In this document: positions 1 through 8,702 of the stretch, in pieces
How positions within the stretch are numbered: the stretch's first letter is position 1
Layout of the letters: the number at the start of each line of letters is the position of its first letter
Position numbers and translations under genes: made by a program
The notes under the pieces: model-generated
Told to the model about the DNA's origin: nothing
The model's database searches: none
The model's input: the letters and a program-made list of their open reading frames with translations, nothing else
Origin: Silvanigrella paludirubra
GTDB taxonomy: Bacteria > Bdellovibrionota_B > Oligoflexia > Silvanigrellales > Silvanigrellaceae
DNA: 64,000 nucleotides
Assembly: GCF_009208775.1 (NCBI RefSeq)
Contig: NZ_WFLM01000001.1
Location: forward strand, 124,001-188,000
Direction: 5' to 3'

Positions 1-336
1 AATTCCTGGAGCTTGAATCCCTCCGGCTTGCTCGGAGTCAGATAAAGTAAGAAATCCATTATCTACAAACTGTTTATAAGCTTCTTTTGTACCTGGAGGT
101 GTTGTTACTTCCTTAGTTTCTTTATTATGAGTACATCCAATACGATCGCCAACTTTATTTAGAGGCCCTAAATATTGATTACATAAAGTAATAGCTGATG
201 TTAACATTTCACCAACAGATTCGATGGAATGATCGGAATAATAAGGTATATCAAAAAGTTTTTGAATTTTTAGATATTCAAAAAGCACAAATTCAATTTC
301 TCTTCTATCTACCATAAAGGAACTATTCGCAGCCAT
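1..336 (-). CDS. Acyl-CoA dehydrogenase, N-terminal part (cut by window start)
   Basis: This is an open frame of 112 codons running off the left edge with no stop. It starts at an ATG (336-334) with an AGGAGA ribosome-binding site a few bases upstream. The N-terminus has the look of the N-terminal segment of FadE/AcdP-type acyl-CoA dehydrogenases: a helix with FEYLKIQKLF, then LCNQYLGPLNKVGDRIG, then YKQFVDNGFLTLSDSEQAGG. These enzymes oxidise acyl-CoA to enoyl-CoA with FAD in beta-oxidation. The FAD-binding and catalytic regions lie outside the window, so substrate and activity cannot be judged. The family call rests on the N-terminal pattern only. Confidence 0.72.
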   Translation of the reverse strand, partial: MAANSSFMVDRREIEFVLFEYLKIQKLFDIPYYSDHSIESVGEMLTSAITLCNQYLGPLNKVGDRIGCTHNKETKEVTTPPGTKEAYKQFVDNGFLTLSDSEQAGGIQAPGI

Positions 337-390
337 GCTTTATTCTCCTGAGAAATATTTTTAGTCTAAGATGTTAACTCTTAAAAACCT

Positions 391-1926
391 CTATTTAGAG
401 CCAGTATCTGTTGCAACTAATTTATCATCTGCATCGTCAAGAATCAGGGATGCAAATTGAGATGAATATTCCGAGTCTGATTTTATGGAAGCAAAGTCGG
501 AATCAAAACGTGCAAGTTCAATTAGTTTTTTATCTTCAATAAGTGCAAGTTTCAAGTTTTGAAGTGCTTCACTTTTTTTTCCAAGAAGGGCGAGCATACA
601 TGCTTTGTTATAAATATAAATAGCTGTGTGTGGGCGTATCTTTAAGGCAGACTCAAAATCATTTAATGCATTAGTATAATCTAAATTTTTATAGAATGTA
701 ATTGCTCTATCTGCAAAAAGATCATCTTTTGTATTATCTAACGCTAATGCTTTATTGTACATTTCAATAGAGTCTTCATATTTTTTGAGATTTCTATATA
801 TTTCTCCATAAATGCTATAGGGTAACATATAATCAGGCTCTTCTTTTATCAAATATTTTAAAGAGCCCTCTAAAACATATAAAGCATTTAATTTTTTATA
901 TTCAGAAACTAAAGATGCATAAAATTGTTTATTATCATTTCCTGTTTCTGCAGAATATATTGCTGAAACAGATGCATCTTCTATATTTTTATCTTTAAAA
1001 TTTGCCATAGATAAATGAGCATAAACTAGCGATAAAGCAGATGGGGATATATATTTTCTTTTAGAAATTGTGGTAATTAATTTGTTAAGATTATAAATTG
1101 CTACCTTATTTTTATTTTGCAAACTATATTGCATTACAGAAAGCTGTAAACGAGATTCAACATCATTACCTAATAAAATCGCTTTTTCAAAACAAAGAGT
1201 AGCTTCGTTATAATTTTTTATATTTATAAAAGCCAATGCTGCTTTGTGCCAAATCCAACGATCAGGGTATTTTAGTGCGAACTCTTTTAGTGCAAATCCT
1301 AATTCATTTGGTTTTGATAGTCTAGAAATTGCAGTGGCTGCAGATTGAGAAATGTCATCGGTATTTGCCCCTTTTTTTAGAGCAAGTTCAATATTTAATA
1401 AAGATTCTTTTGGGTTTCTTTCAGAAAAAATACGACCTTTTTCAATGTAAGAATCAAGATGGTCAGGAAGTTTTGTTAGAGTTTCTACATAGAGATCTTC
1501 AGCAGCTTTTGGTTGACCAGAATAATAAAGTATATCTGCCTTAGCAAATAATGCTTTTGGTCTATTTGGGTCTAATTCATTTGCTTCTGTTATAAGCTCT
1601 ATACTTTTTTGCAATTCATAAGGATGTCTGTAACCTTGAGAAACTTGTTGTTGAATTAATCTGGAAAGTTCAATATAAGCATCAATATTTTTTGGATTTA
1701 ATCTAATACTTTCAACTAAAAGTTTTTCTGCTTTTAATTGTTCGCCTGGTAAGGCATTTATTAAAATTGATTTTGCTTCGCGGTATATTTTATAAGAATT
1801 TTCAATATTGGAATTTGCTACTTTTTTATTACTAGTTACTGAAGTTTGATTAACACTACTAAACGTCTCTAAGTGAGAAAGTAACAATATATTAAATATA
1901 GAAAAATATAATATTTTATTTTTCAA
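391..1926 (-). CDS. Secreted or periplasmic TPR-repeat protein
   Basis: The product is 511 residues. It opens with a hydrophobic N-terminal segment (residues about 4-24, ILYFSIFNILLLSHL) that looks like a signal peptide or an N-terminal anchor. The rest, from about residue 45 to 470, is helical tetratricopeptide-type repeats; typical pieces are AYIELSRLIQ, PKALFAKADILYYSG, YSIYGEIYRNLKKYEDSIEMY and FADRAITFYKNLDYTNALNDF. TPR arrays are protein-docking scaffolds, and no catalytic domain is visible. The start codon is TTG, supported by an AAGGA motif about 6 bases upstream; no ATG lies nearby in frame. It follows the acyl-CoA dehydrogenase fragment on the same strand with a 54-base gap in the direction of transcription. 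Specific function is unknown. Confidence 0.78.
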   Translation of the reverse strand: MKNKILYFSIFNILLLSHLETFSSVNQTSVTSNKKVANSNIENSYKIYREAKSILINALPGEQLKAEKLLVESIRLNPKNIDAYIELSRLIQQQVSQGYRHPYELQKSIELITEANELDPNRPKALFAKADILYYSGQPKAAEDLYVETLTKLPDHLDSYIEKGRIFSERNPKESLLNIELALKKGANTDDISQSAATAISRLSKPNELGFALKEFALKYPDRWIWHKAALAFINIKNYNEATLCFEKAILLGNDVESRLQLSVMQYSLQNKNKVAIYNLNKLITTISKRKYISPSALSLVYAHLSMANFKDKNIEDASVSAIYSAETGNDNKQFYASLVSEYKKLNALYVLEGSLKYLIKEEPDYMLPYSIYGEIYRNLKKYEDSIEMYNKALALDNTKDDLFADRAITFYKNLDYTNALNDFESALKIRPHTAIYIYNKACMLALLGKKSEALQNLKLALIEDKKLIELARFDSDFASIKSDSEYSSQFASLILDDADDKLVATDTGSK

Positions 1927-2156
1927 TCCAATTCCTTCCTCAGCATTTAATAATGCCGTGAAGCAAGTTATGCCTATTTTCCCTATCGACTTATTTATGA
2001 ATTTATTAAGTTTGACACTTTATATGGGATAACTATTTGTAATTATTGATTTATATAATTTATTTAAGAATCTTGAGTAGATCAGGTAAAAGAATTATAA
2101 GTTAATGCCTTGTAAACTGCTTTTTCCCATTTTGAAAAAGCAAGAAAGCGATTAAA

Positions 2157-2828
2157 ATGAGAAGGATTTTATTTTATTTAGGTTATTTTTATTATTTGTT
2201 ATTAGTAAAAACAGCGAGAATAAAGTTAACTGGATTTGAGCAAGTTCAAGAATTCTGGAAAAACGGTAAAAATGTAGTTTTCTGCTGCCCTCATAATGCA
2301 ATTTTAGCTTGTTTTGTTGGAGTGGATAGCCTTGTTCGTCCCAACGTTGTTTTAATATCAAGTTTAAGCGGTGATGGTGAACTTGTTGCAAAGTTACTGA
2401 TTAAAAGAAGATTTGAAATGATTCGAGGTTCTTCAAGTAGAGGTGGAAAAAAAGCTCTGCTCGAACTTCAAAAAGCAGGAAAGCTTGGTAAAAGTTTAGG
2501 AGTTGCTTTTGACGGCCCTAAAGGGCCTCCTTTTGTCCCTAAAAGAGGAATCATTGGATGTGCTCGTGCCGTAGATGGTCCTTTGTTTTTTATTCATGCG
2601 CATGCATTAAAAGGAAGAATATTTGGATTTCCAAAGGGAATCCGAGTGAACTCCTGGGATCGATTTTTAATACCACTACCTTTTTGTGAAATTTCTGTTT
2701 GTTTTGAAAAAATACCTGAAAAACAAGAGTTAAATATTCAAGATGATCTAAAGTATGAGGATTATGTTCTTGAAAATGTCCAAAAAAGAGCTACCGAATT
2801 ATATTCACATATATATCATAAAAAATAA
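2157..2828 (+). CDS. DUF374 / lysophospholipid-acyltransferase-like protein
   Basis: The product is 223 residues with a hydrophobic N-terminus (about 3-17), as expected for a membrane-associated acyltransferase. CPHNAIL (His46) occupies the place of the catalytic histidine motif, and DGPKGP at 119-124 is the signature of the DUF374 family. DUF374 proteins are related to LpxL/PlsC acyltransferases and are thought to act on lipid A or phospholipid in the inner membrane; the exact substrate is not known. The acidic residue of a classical HX4D motif is not evident. The gene stands alone and converges on the next gene through a shared terminator. The ribosome-binding site is weak. Confidence 0.8.
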   Translation: MRRILFYLGYFYYLLLVKTARIKLTGFEQVQEFWKNGKNVVFCCPHNAILACFVGVDSLVRPNVVLISSLSGDGELVAKLLIKRRFEMIRGSSSRGGKKALLELQKAGKLGKSLGVAFDGPKGPPFVPKRGIIGCARAVDGPLFFIHAHALKGRIFGFPKGIRVNSWDRFLIPLPFCEISVCFEKIPEKQELNIQDDLKYEDYVLENVQKRATELYSHIYHKK

Positions 2829-2831
2829 AAA

Positions 2832-2868
2832 ATCCGAGTGTTGTAATTAATTATAAAAACACTCGGAT
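2832..2868. terminator. Bidirectional intrinsic terminator
   Basis: Perfect 11-base arms (2832-2842 and 2858-2868, ATCCGAGTGTT and its complement) flank a 15-base AT loop. The stem has an A-rich run before it and a T-rich run after it, so it can end transcription from both converging genes, the DUF374 gene and the propeller lipoprotein. Confidence 0.85.
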
Positions 2869-2877
2869 CAGTTTTAT

Positions 2878-5013
2878 TTAATCTGCTAATTGTACATAAG
2901 TTACTTTAGCTTTTGGGTTATTTTGAATAATGTCATTGATAGATATTAGATAGTATCCTGGAAATTGATTGTTATTTGTTTTTCTGAATAATGCAATTTT
3001 ATCATTTAATTTAATAGTAAAGTTTATTGCATTTACTTCATTTGGAGGAAGCATATTAAAAAGTTCATTTAATTTACCGTTACCAATAATGTTATATTTA
3101 TCAGTGTCTAAAATATCATAATTACCATCTTTTTTTAAGAAGTAGAGGTTTTCTTTTTCATTTGTATTGATAACAAAAGCGGCGAAGATATTTGCAACAT
3201 AAAATGGATCTAATGTTTTTTCTATTCCATAGTTTGCATTATGGCCACTATAAGTTCCCATTGTTAATGAGTTAGCTTTTAAAATATTACCTTTTTCATC
3301 TACAAAACGAATATCCCATATTCCTTTCCAAATATTTCCAATTTGTGGAATGCTATTGGCAATCTCACCAAAGGCAACTATTTTTTTATGTGTATTATAA
3401 GCATCATTAGGATTGCTGCTGATCCAGTCACGAACTCCCCAATATTCATAAACAGATCCTGCTCCAATGTAGCTACCTGTTTTGGAATCTATTTGACGAA
3501 GGCTTCCTTGGGAATCGTTTAAAATGACAGTAGTTGCATTCATTTTGCTGTATGCATTTACAAAGCTTGAATTTGATTTGTTTGCGTCAACTAATAAATT
3601 ACATAAAGTAACTTTTGTATTGTTGATTACATCATTTGCAATTACTTTTAGATCGGAACAATTTTCGTTTAATACATGTGAAGCTTCTGAAATTGGTAAA
3701 TTAACAATAGTAATGCTAGAACCGAATAAATCACCTTCTTTTAATCCTAAGCTATCACTTGTATTTATTTTTGATTTTCCTGCAATGAGTTCAACGCATC
3801 CACTTCCATCAATGTTGCATTTAAAAACAGCGCCTGTTCTTTTATCTGCATCTGTTTTTCTTCCCATTGCTCCAATATAAATGGAATCACTTGTTGCGAT
3901 AACGCTGGATCCAAAATTGTCGTTCACAGACAAATCTAACTGTTTTCTACTTTCTTGGTTTTGGCCACCTAAAAAAGCGATACAATTTCCAACATTAAAA
4001 TCACATTTAAAAATACTACCCGTGTCATATAAGTTGGATTGGCTTGTTGATCCACTATCTCTCCCAATAGCTCCCACAAATAGATTAACTCCGTTACCAG
4101 ATAAGCTTGTTCCAAAATTATCATTTGTGATTAAATTTAAATTGTCTGTTTTATAAGCAACACAATTATCTCCAGATAAATCACATTTAAAAACAGCACC
4201 ATTTCCTCCATTTTTATCTTTAGCACCAATAAAAATATTAGAATTTGTAACGAATATACTTGTTCCTAAGTGATCTAGTCTATTTAATTGTGATTTAATT
4301 TTGCTTGTTTGATTTTTGCCCGCAATAAACTCGGATGCGTTGATGCCATTTAAGTCGTATTGAAATACTGCGCCAATATCATCTTTATAGTTTGCTGACA
4401 TTGTTGGTACAGTATCGCCACTGTCTCTTCCGGGAGCGCCAATATAAATTTTATCTTTTGTTGCGAATAAACTGCTACCAAAATTATCATTTGTAATTAA
4501 TTTCATGGTATCTGTATCAAATTGAATACAATTTTTTCCTGTTAAGTCGCATTTATAAACTGTTCCGTTAGGAGAAGTTGAATCGGGCTTGTAATATTGA
4601 TTTTGTCCACTTTTTCCTTCTGAGCCAATATAAATAAAATTTTGGTTACCTGAAATACTTGAGCCAAAATTATCGCCTTTAGTTAACTTAATGCTTTTTG
4701 CTGTTGGCTCAGATGAAATAAAAGGGATGTTGCCTCCAATAAACTCCGCGCATTGAGTACCATCCAAATTACATTTAAATACAGCACCTTTGCCGCCACG
4801 ACCTTTTGAACCTATTAATAAATAATTTTGAGTATTTGGTGGTGGGTTTTCATTAATTACATTTGCAGAGGTATTTTGCGAGTTTCCACCACCACTGCCA
4901 CTACTTCCACCACCTTGTGAGCATGAGGAAATAGTAAAAAGTGTTGTTAAAAAAACAGCACTTATAAAAAACTTATATTTTATGGTTTGTTGTGTTTTGA
5001 TTGGAAAATGCAT
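2878..5013 (-). CDS. Lipoprotein with FG-GAP-like beta-propeller repeats, copy 1
   Basis: The product is 711 residues. A hydrophobic signal ends in a lipobox with lipidated Cys31 (TISSCS), followed by a Gly/Ser linker, so it should be anchored to a membrane as a lipoprotein. Residues about 65-440 hold at least six repeats of roughly 60 residues. Each has an FG-GAP/integrin-alpha-like piece (DNFGSS, then IYIGA.GR), then a VFKCDL.G..C segment. The Cys-X6-Cys pair is present in five repeats and lost as a pair in one (FQYDLNGINA). The C-terminal 270 residues are a different, unrecognised domain. A paralogue lies at 49839-52058. The ribosome-binding site is strong (GGAGG just upstream of ATG). Function is unknown; surface or periplasmic binding is likely. 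Confidence 0.75.
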   Translation of the reverse strand: MHFPIKTQQTIKYKFFISAVFLTTLFTISSCSQGGGSSGSGGGNSQNTSANVINENPPPNTQNYLLIGSKGRGGKGAVFKCNLDGTQCAEFIGGNIPFISSEPTAKSIKLTKGDNFGSSISGNQNFIYIGSEGKSGQNQYYKPDSTSPNGTVYKCDLTGKNCIQFDTDTMKLITNDNFGSSLFATKDKIYIGAPGRDSGDTVPTMSANYKDDIGAVFQYDLNGINASEFIAGKNQTSKIKSQLNRLDHLGTSIFVTNSNIFIGAKDKNGGNGAVFKCDLSGDNCVAYKTDNLNLITNDNFGTSLSGNGVNLFVGAIGRDSGSTSQSNLYDTGSIFKCDFNVGNCIAFLGGQNQESRKQLDLSVNDNFGSSVIATSDSIYIGAMGRKTDADKRTGAVFKCNIDGSGCVELIAGKSKINTSDSLGLKEGDLFGSSITIVNLPISEASHVLNENCSDLKVIANDVINNTKVTLCNLLVDANKSNSSFVNAYSKMNATTVILNDSQGSLRQIDSKTGSYIGAGSVYEYWGVRDWISSNPNDAYNTHKKIVAFGEIANSIPQIGNIWKGIWDIRFVDEKGNILKANSLTMGTYSGHNANYGIEKTLDPFYVANIFAAFVINTNEKENLYFLKKDGNYDILDTDKYNIIGNGKLNELFNMLPPNEVNAINFTIKLNDKIALFRKTNNNQFPGYYLISINDIIQNNPKAKVTYVQLAD

Positions 5014-5484
5014 GTTACCTCCAGAAAATCTAATAAATCGAATTACTTTATGAATATCGGAATTATTTTGTTTTTATTAAGTCCTTATTTTTATATTATA
5101 AAAATATAAAAATTGTCTTAATATAAAATGAATAATTATATTAAATTATTGAAGATAATTTTCTGTAAATAGATTTATTATTTATATATTATAATAATCA
5201 ACGGAATAGTATATTAGTACGTATTTTATTCTATATGGTAATCTATATTTTTAATCCGTAAATTTTATTTAATCATTTTAAATAAGGATAATTAATATTT
5301 TTAATTTTGGTATTAATATAATGAATTTTATTTTTTACATATTAATTAAAATAAATAATTTAATTCTATGAATATGTTGTTTTAAAATTTAAATTAACAG
5401 ACTTGTATAAAAATTTATATTATGTTATCAGATGGATGGATTTTTGATGAGTTAGTAATTATTTTATTTTATATGAGGTTTCTT
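5014..5484. other. Very AT-rich intergenic region with divergent promoters
   Basis: This is a 471-base gap between a minus-strand lipoprotein gene and a plus-strand sulfatase gene, so it must hold promoters for both. It is almost entirely A and T, and many TATAAT-like hexamers make promoter choice by eye unreliable. I see no open frame, tRNA or strong hairpin. The only clear element is the GGAGG ribosome-binding site of the lipoprotein gene at its left edge. Confidence 0.6.
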
Positions 5485-7470
5485 ATGATAAATAATTTGA
5501 ATAAATCGCAAAAAGACGCTACTAAATTTACAATTGAAGCAAATAAAAAAATTCTGGATTATCTGCCTTTTGAAAATATAAATGATATTGAAGATGCAAA
5601 TGCAAATAAGGAAATAGATTTTCCCGCAGATATTATCTATGGAAAAGAAAATAATGTAGTTATGAATTTTAAACAGTTTAACTTTTTAAATAGTGAAAAA
5701 TCTCCTGAAACTGTAAATCCAAGTTTATGGCGTCAATCACAATTAGTTAATAAACAAGCATTATATAAAGTTACGGAAGGTATTTATCAAGTTAGAAATA
5801 TAGATTTATCTAATATAACTTTTATTCTTGGCAATACTGGTTGGATTGTAATTGATACAATGACTTCAACAGAAACAGCTAATGCTGCTTTAAATTTAGT
5901 TAATGAAACATTAAGTGAAAAATTACAATTAAAAGATAAGACAAGAGTTTCTGCTGTTATTATTACTCATAGCCACGTAGATCATTTTGGGGGAATTAAA
6001 GCCCTTGTAAATGAAAAAGATGTTATTGACAAAAAAGTTGAATATATTGCACCTGCTGGATTTAGCGAAGAAGCTCTAAGTGAAAATATTCTTGCTGGAA
6101 ATGTGATGAGCCGTAGAGCATCTTATATGTATGGAAATTTAATTGATATCAATGCAAAAGGGGGGGTTGGCTGTGGCCTTGGATTAGCAACATCTCAAGG
6201 TACCATTTCATTTATGGAGCCAAATAAACTTATAGATGAAAATTCAGCTAAAGTAACACAAACTGTAGACGGTGTAAAAGTTGTTTATTTAATGGCCGAA
6301 GAGACAGAAGCTCCTGCTGAAATGTTATTTTATTTTCCAGATCACAAAGCAATTTGTTTATCTGAAGATATAAATCATACATTGCATAACACCTTAACAA
6401 TGAGGGGCGCAAAAGTAAGAAACCCTGCAAAATGGTCTAAAGTGATCGATGAAGTGATTCAGCTATGGGGAAATGAAGCTCAATATTCTTTTGGAAGTCA
6501 TCATTGGCCTCAGTTTGGGAATGCTAGTGTGGTCAAACAACTAAACACACAAAGAAATTTATACAAATATATTAATGATCAAACTTTACGTTTGGCAAAT
6601 CAAGGTTTGACTATGCATGAAATTGCAGAAAATTTTGTTTTACCTGATAGCTTGGCGAAGGAATTTACGAATCGTGGATATTATGGAAATTTAAAACACA
6701 ATGTCCGTGCTACTTACCAATTGTATCAAGGATGGTGGGATGGAAATCCATCAAACTATGATCCTCATACACCTACTGAAGAAGCAAAAAAATATGTAGA
6801 AATGATCGGCGAAGAGAAAATATTAGAAAGTGCGCACAAGGCATTTGAAAATGGAGATTATCGTTGGGCAGCTACCTTGACAAATAAACTTGTATTTGCA
6901 AACCCAAAAAATCAAAATGCCCGTTACTTAGGTGCTGATGCTCTTGAGCAACTTGGATATCAGGCTGAATCTGGAGCTGTGCGTAATTATTATTTAACAG
7001 GTGCTAAAGAGCTCAGAGATGGAACTCCAAATAGTGCTAATGCCCCAACTACAACCTCTTCTGATATCATAAATGGTATGAGTACTGAAATGTTTTTAGA
7101 TTATATGGCAGTTCATTTAAACCCCGCAAAAACAGGTGAAGAAGAATTTAAATTTAACTTAAATATTTCAAATAATGCTCAAATAAAAAGAGAAAATAGC
7201 AATTATTTAATTGCTGTACAAAGCGGAGTTTTGCTATATTGGAAAGATAAAAAAGATCCAAATGCAAATGGAACTATTGAAATAACAAACTCTCAGTTTA
7301 AAGAATTATTTTTAAATAAAGATTCTGCAAAAAAAATACAAAAGAATGTGGATATAAAATACGAGGGTGATAAACAAAAATTAATTACCTTTTTAGGCGC
7401 ATTTGAAAAGTCTGAATTTTGGTTCCCTATTGTTGAGCCAAAAACAGAAAAAAAACCCAGAGGCAATTGA
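5485..7470 (+). CDS. Alkylsulfatase-type metallo-beta-lactamase-fold hydrolase (SdsA1/BDS1 family)
   Basis: The protein has 661 residues from the ATG at 5485, chosen because GAGG lies 6 bases upstream; a longer frame to 5422 has no ribosome-binding site. The zinc motif THSHVDHFGG (His162, His164, Asp166, His167) begins a metallo-beta-lactamase domain. It is followed by FPDHKAICLSEDINHTLHN, the GSHHWP segment and RNLYKYINDQTLRLANQG, all typical of linear alkylsulfatases such as SdsA1. The middle region (EEAKKYVEMIGEEKILESAHKAF and on) matches the dimerisation domain, and the last 130 residues fit the SCP2-like lipid-binding domain. The family hydrolyses alkyl sulfate esters to alcohol and sulfate. 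No signal peptide is visible, although some family members are exported. Confidence 0.88.
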   Translation: MINNLNKSQKDATKFTIEANKKILDYLPFENINDIEDANANKEIDFPADIIYGKENNVVMNFKQFNFLNSEKSPETVNPSLWRQSQLVNKQALYKVTEGIYQVRNIDLSNITFILGNTGWIVIDTMTSTETANAALNLVNETLSEKLQLKDKTRVSAVIITHSHVDHFGGIKALVNEKDVIDKKVEYIAPAGFSEEALSENILAGNVMSRRASYMYGNLIDINAKGGVGCGLGLATSQGTISFMEPNKLIDENSAKVTQTVDGVKVVYLMAEETEAPAEMLFYFPDHKAICLSEDINHTLHNTLTMRGAKVRNPAKWSKVIDEVIQLWGNEAQYSFGSHHWPQFGNASVVKQLNTQRNLYKYINDQTLRLANQGLTMHEIAENFVLPDSLAKEFTNRGYYGNLKHNVRATYQLYQGWWDGNPSNYDPHTPTEEAKKYVEMIGEEKILESAHKAFENGDYRWAATLTNKLVFANPKNQNARYLGADALEQLGYQAESGAVRNYYLTGAKELRDGTPNSANAPTTTSSDIINGMSTEMFLDYMAVHLNPAKTGEEEFKFNLNISNNAQIKRENSNYLIAVQSGVLLYWKDKKDPNANGTIEITNSQFKELFLNKDSAKKIQKNVDIKYEGDKQKLITFLGAFEKSEFWFPIVEPKTEKKPRGN

Positions 7471-7496
7471 GAATAGTTAAATAGAATAATTAAGTA

Positions 7497-7531
7497 AAAG
7501 TTACAATATTTTTTATATTGTAACTTTTTTT
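7497..7531 (+). terminator. Intrinsic terminator after the alkylsulfatase gene
   Basis: A perfect 13-base stem (7497-7509 with 7515-7527) has a 5-base T loop and is followed by a T run to 7531. The stem is AT-rich, but its length and the T tract make a good terminator about 26 bases after the stop codon. Confidence 0.82.
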
Positions 7532-7636
7532 AATAGACAATGCTATATAAAATAATTAAAATGATAAATGAAAAAATTAGTTTTGATTTTGCTAAATGAT
7601 TCATATAAATCCTTTCTTAATTGATAAAAATAAATA

Positions 7637-8626
7637 CTAAAATTTTACAAAAACTAATTCAGACTCATTGTTAGAAAATTGATTTAAATCTCCATCATAC
7701 TGAGAACAATAATTTAAATTCATTCCTGAATTATCTAAAACACATTGAATGACTTTATTAGCATTTGCTGTTAATAAATAAAAATTATTTTTATCTTGAG
7801 TCATGCTAACCGGACTTTGGATCATAGGGTGAGTAAATTTAAGAGTAACGGGTTTTAATGTCCCATTAGAAGATATTTGACTTCCATAAATTGCATTATC
7901 ACTTAGAGACGTTGCGTAAAAATATCCTGACAGAAATGCAAATCCCCATGGCTGACTAATTGAGATTGAAGAGTTACAAGTGTTCAATTGCCCGTTTATG
8001 GTTGATATAGAACATACATTTATGGCATTTGTATTATTTCTACCGATATAAATATAATTTTCATTTGTTCTAATTGAATACGCATTGTTACTATTAGAAC
8101 CTGTCATGTTGCAGTTTTTTAAATCACCTAATTCTGTTATTTCACAATAAGTAATACTATCTGAACCATAATTTCCAATATATAAATAACCATTATTTAT
8201 TGTCAGATGTTTTGAGTCTTGTATTAAATTAGATATTATATTTACTGAGCAATAAGTTAACATTCCATTATTTGAAATGTAACATTTATATATTTGATTT
8301 TCGCCTCTATTTAATACAAATGCGTATTTTTTATAGATACTAATCCCTATAGCTTTATCAATATTTAATCCGGTATTGTTACAGTCTAAAATATTCCCAT
8401 TGATTTGAGATATATTGCAATATATGGGAAAACCACCATTTGCTATATAAAGAAATTTAGATCCCGCTTTAGGAGGAATAATAGCTGTGAGATCTACAGA
8501 TGAAAGCGCGGTTATATCTTCATTATTATTTATATTACTTCCTGTAACGCTTGCTCTGTTACAACTTAAAATCACATTTAAGGTAAAATATAAAAGAATA
8601 ATTATTTTTAAATTTTTTAAGATCAT
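7637..8626 (-). CDS. Lipoprotein with YVTN-like beta-propeller and paired cysteines
   Basis: The product is 329 residues. A hydrophobic signal ends in VILSC, making Cys22 the lipidation site. The mature part repeats a unit of about 45 residues of the form: hydrophobic strand (YIYIG, YLYIGN, YFYATS), then N.I..C.IS..G.L..C. This resembles YVTN/lactonase-type beta-propellers. Each blade carries two cysteines 11-12 residues apart (for example YCEITELGDLKNC). One blade, near residues 245-265, lacks both. No enzyme motif is seen. The gene is monocistronic, preceded by a short palindrome at 8645-8661. Function is unknown. Confidence 0.7.
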   Translation of the reverse strand: MILKNLKIIILLYFTLNVILSCNRASVTGSNINNNEDITALSSVDLTAIIPPKAGSKFLYIANGGFPIYCNISQINGNILDCNNTGLNIDKAIGISIYKKYAFVLNRGENQIYKCYISNNGMLTYCSVNIISNLIQDSKHLTINNGYLYIGNYGSDSITYCEITELGDLKNCNMTGSNSNNAYSIRTNENYIYIGRNNTNAINVCSISTINGQLNTCNSSISISQPWGFAFLSGYFYATSLSDNAIYGSQISSNGTLKPVTLKFTHPMIQSPVSMTQDKNNFYLLTANANKVIQCVLDNSGMNLNYCSQYDGDLNQFSNNESELVFVKF

Positions 8627-8644
8627 TAAAAATCCTTTAATTTC

Positions 8645-8661
8645 TTAAAGTTAAACTTTAA
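8645..8661. promoter_or_regulatory. 17-base palindrome upstream of the propeller lipoprotein gene
   Basis: TTAAAGTT and its exact complement AACTTTAA are separated by a single A, and the element ends 18 bases before the lipoprotein start codon. It could be an operator or merely an AT-rich coincidence. Its position within the leader makes a regulatory role possible. Confidence 0.35.
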
Positions 8662-8702
8662 TTTAATTATCGGATTTAAAATAGGAATATGAAGGGAATT
8701 TT

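Noticed and set aside
3524-4156. Two open frames on the plus strand opposite the propeller lipoprotein
   Set aside because: They have no ribosome-binding site or recognisable product, and arise from the repeats of the real gene on the other strand.
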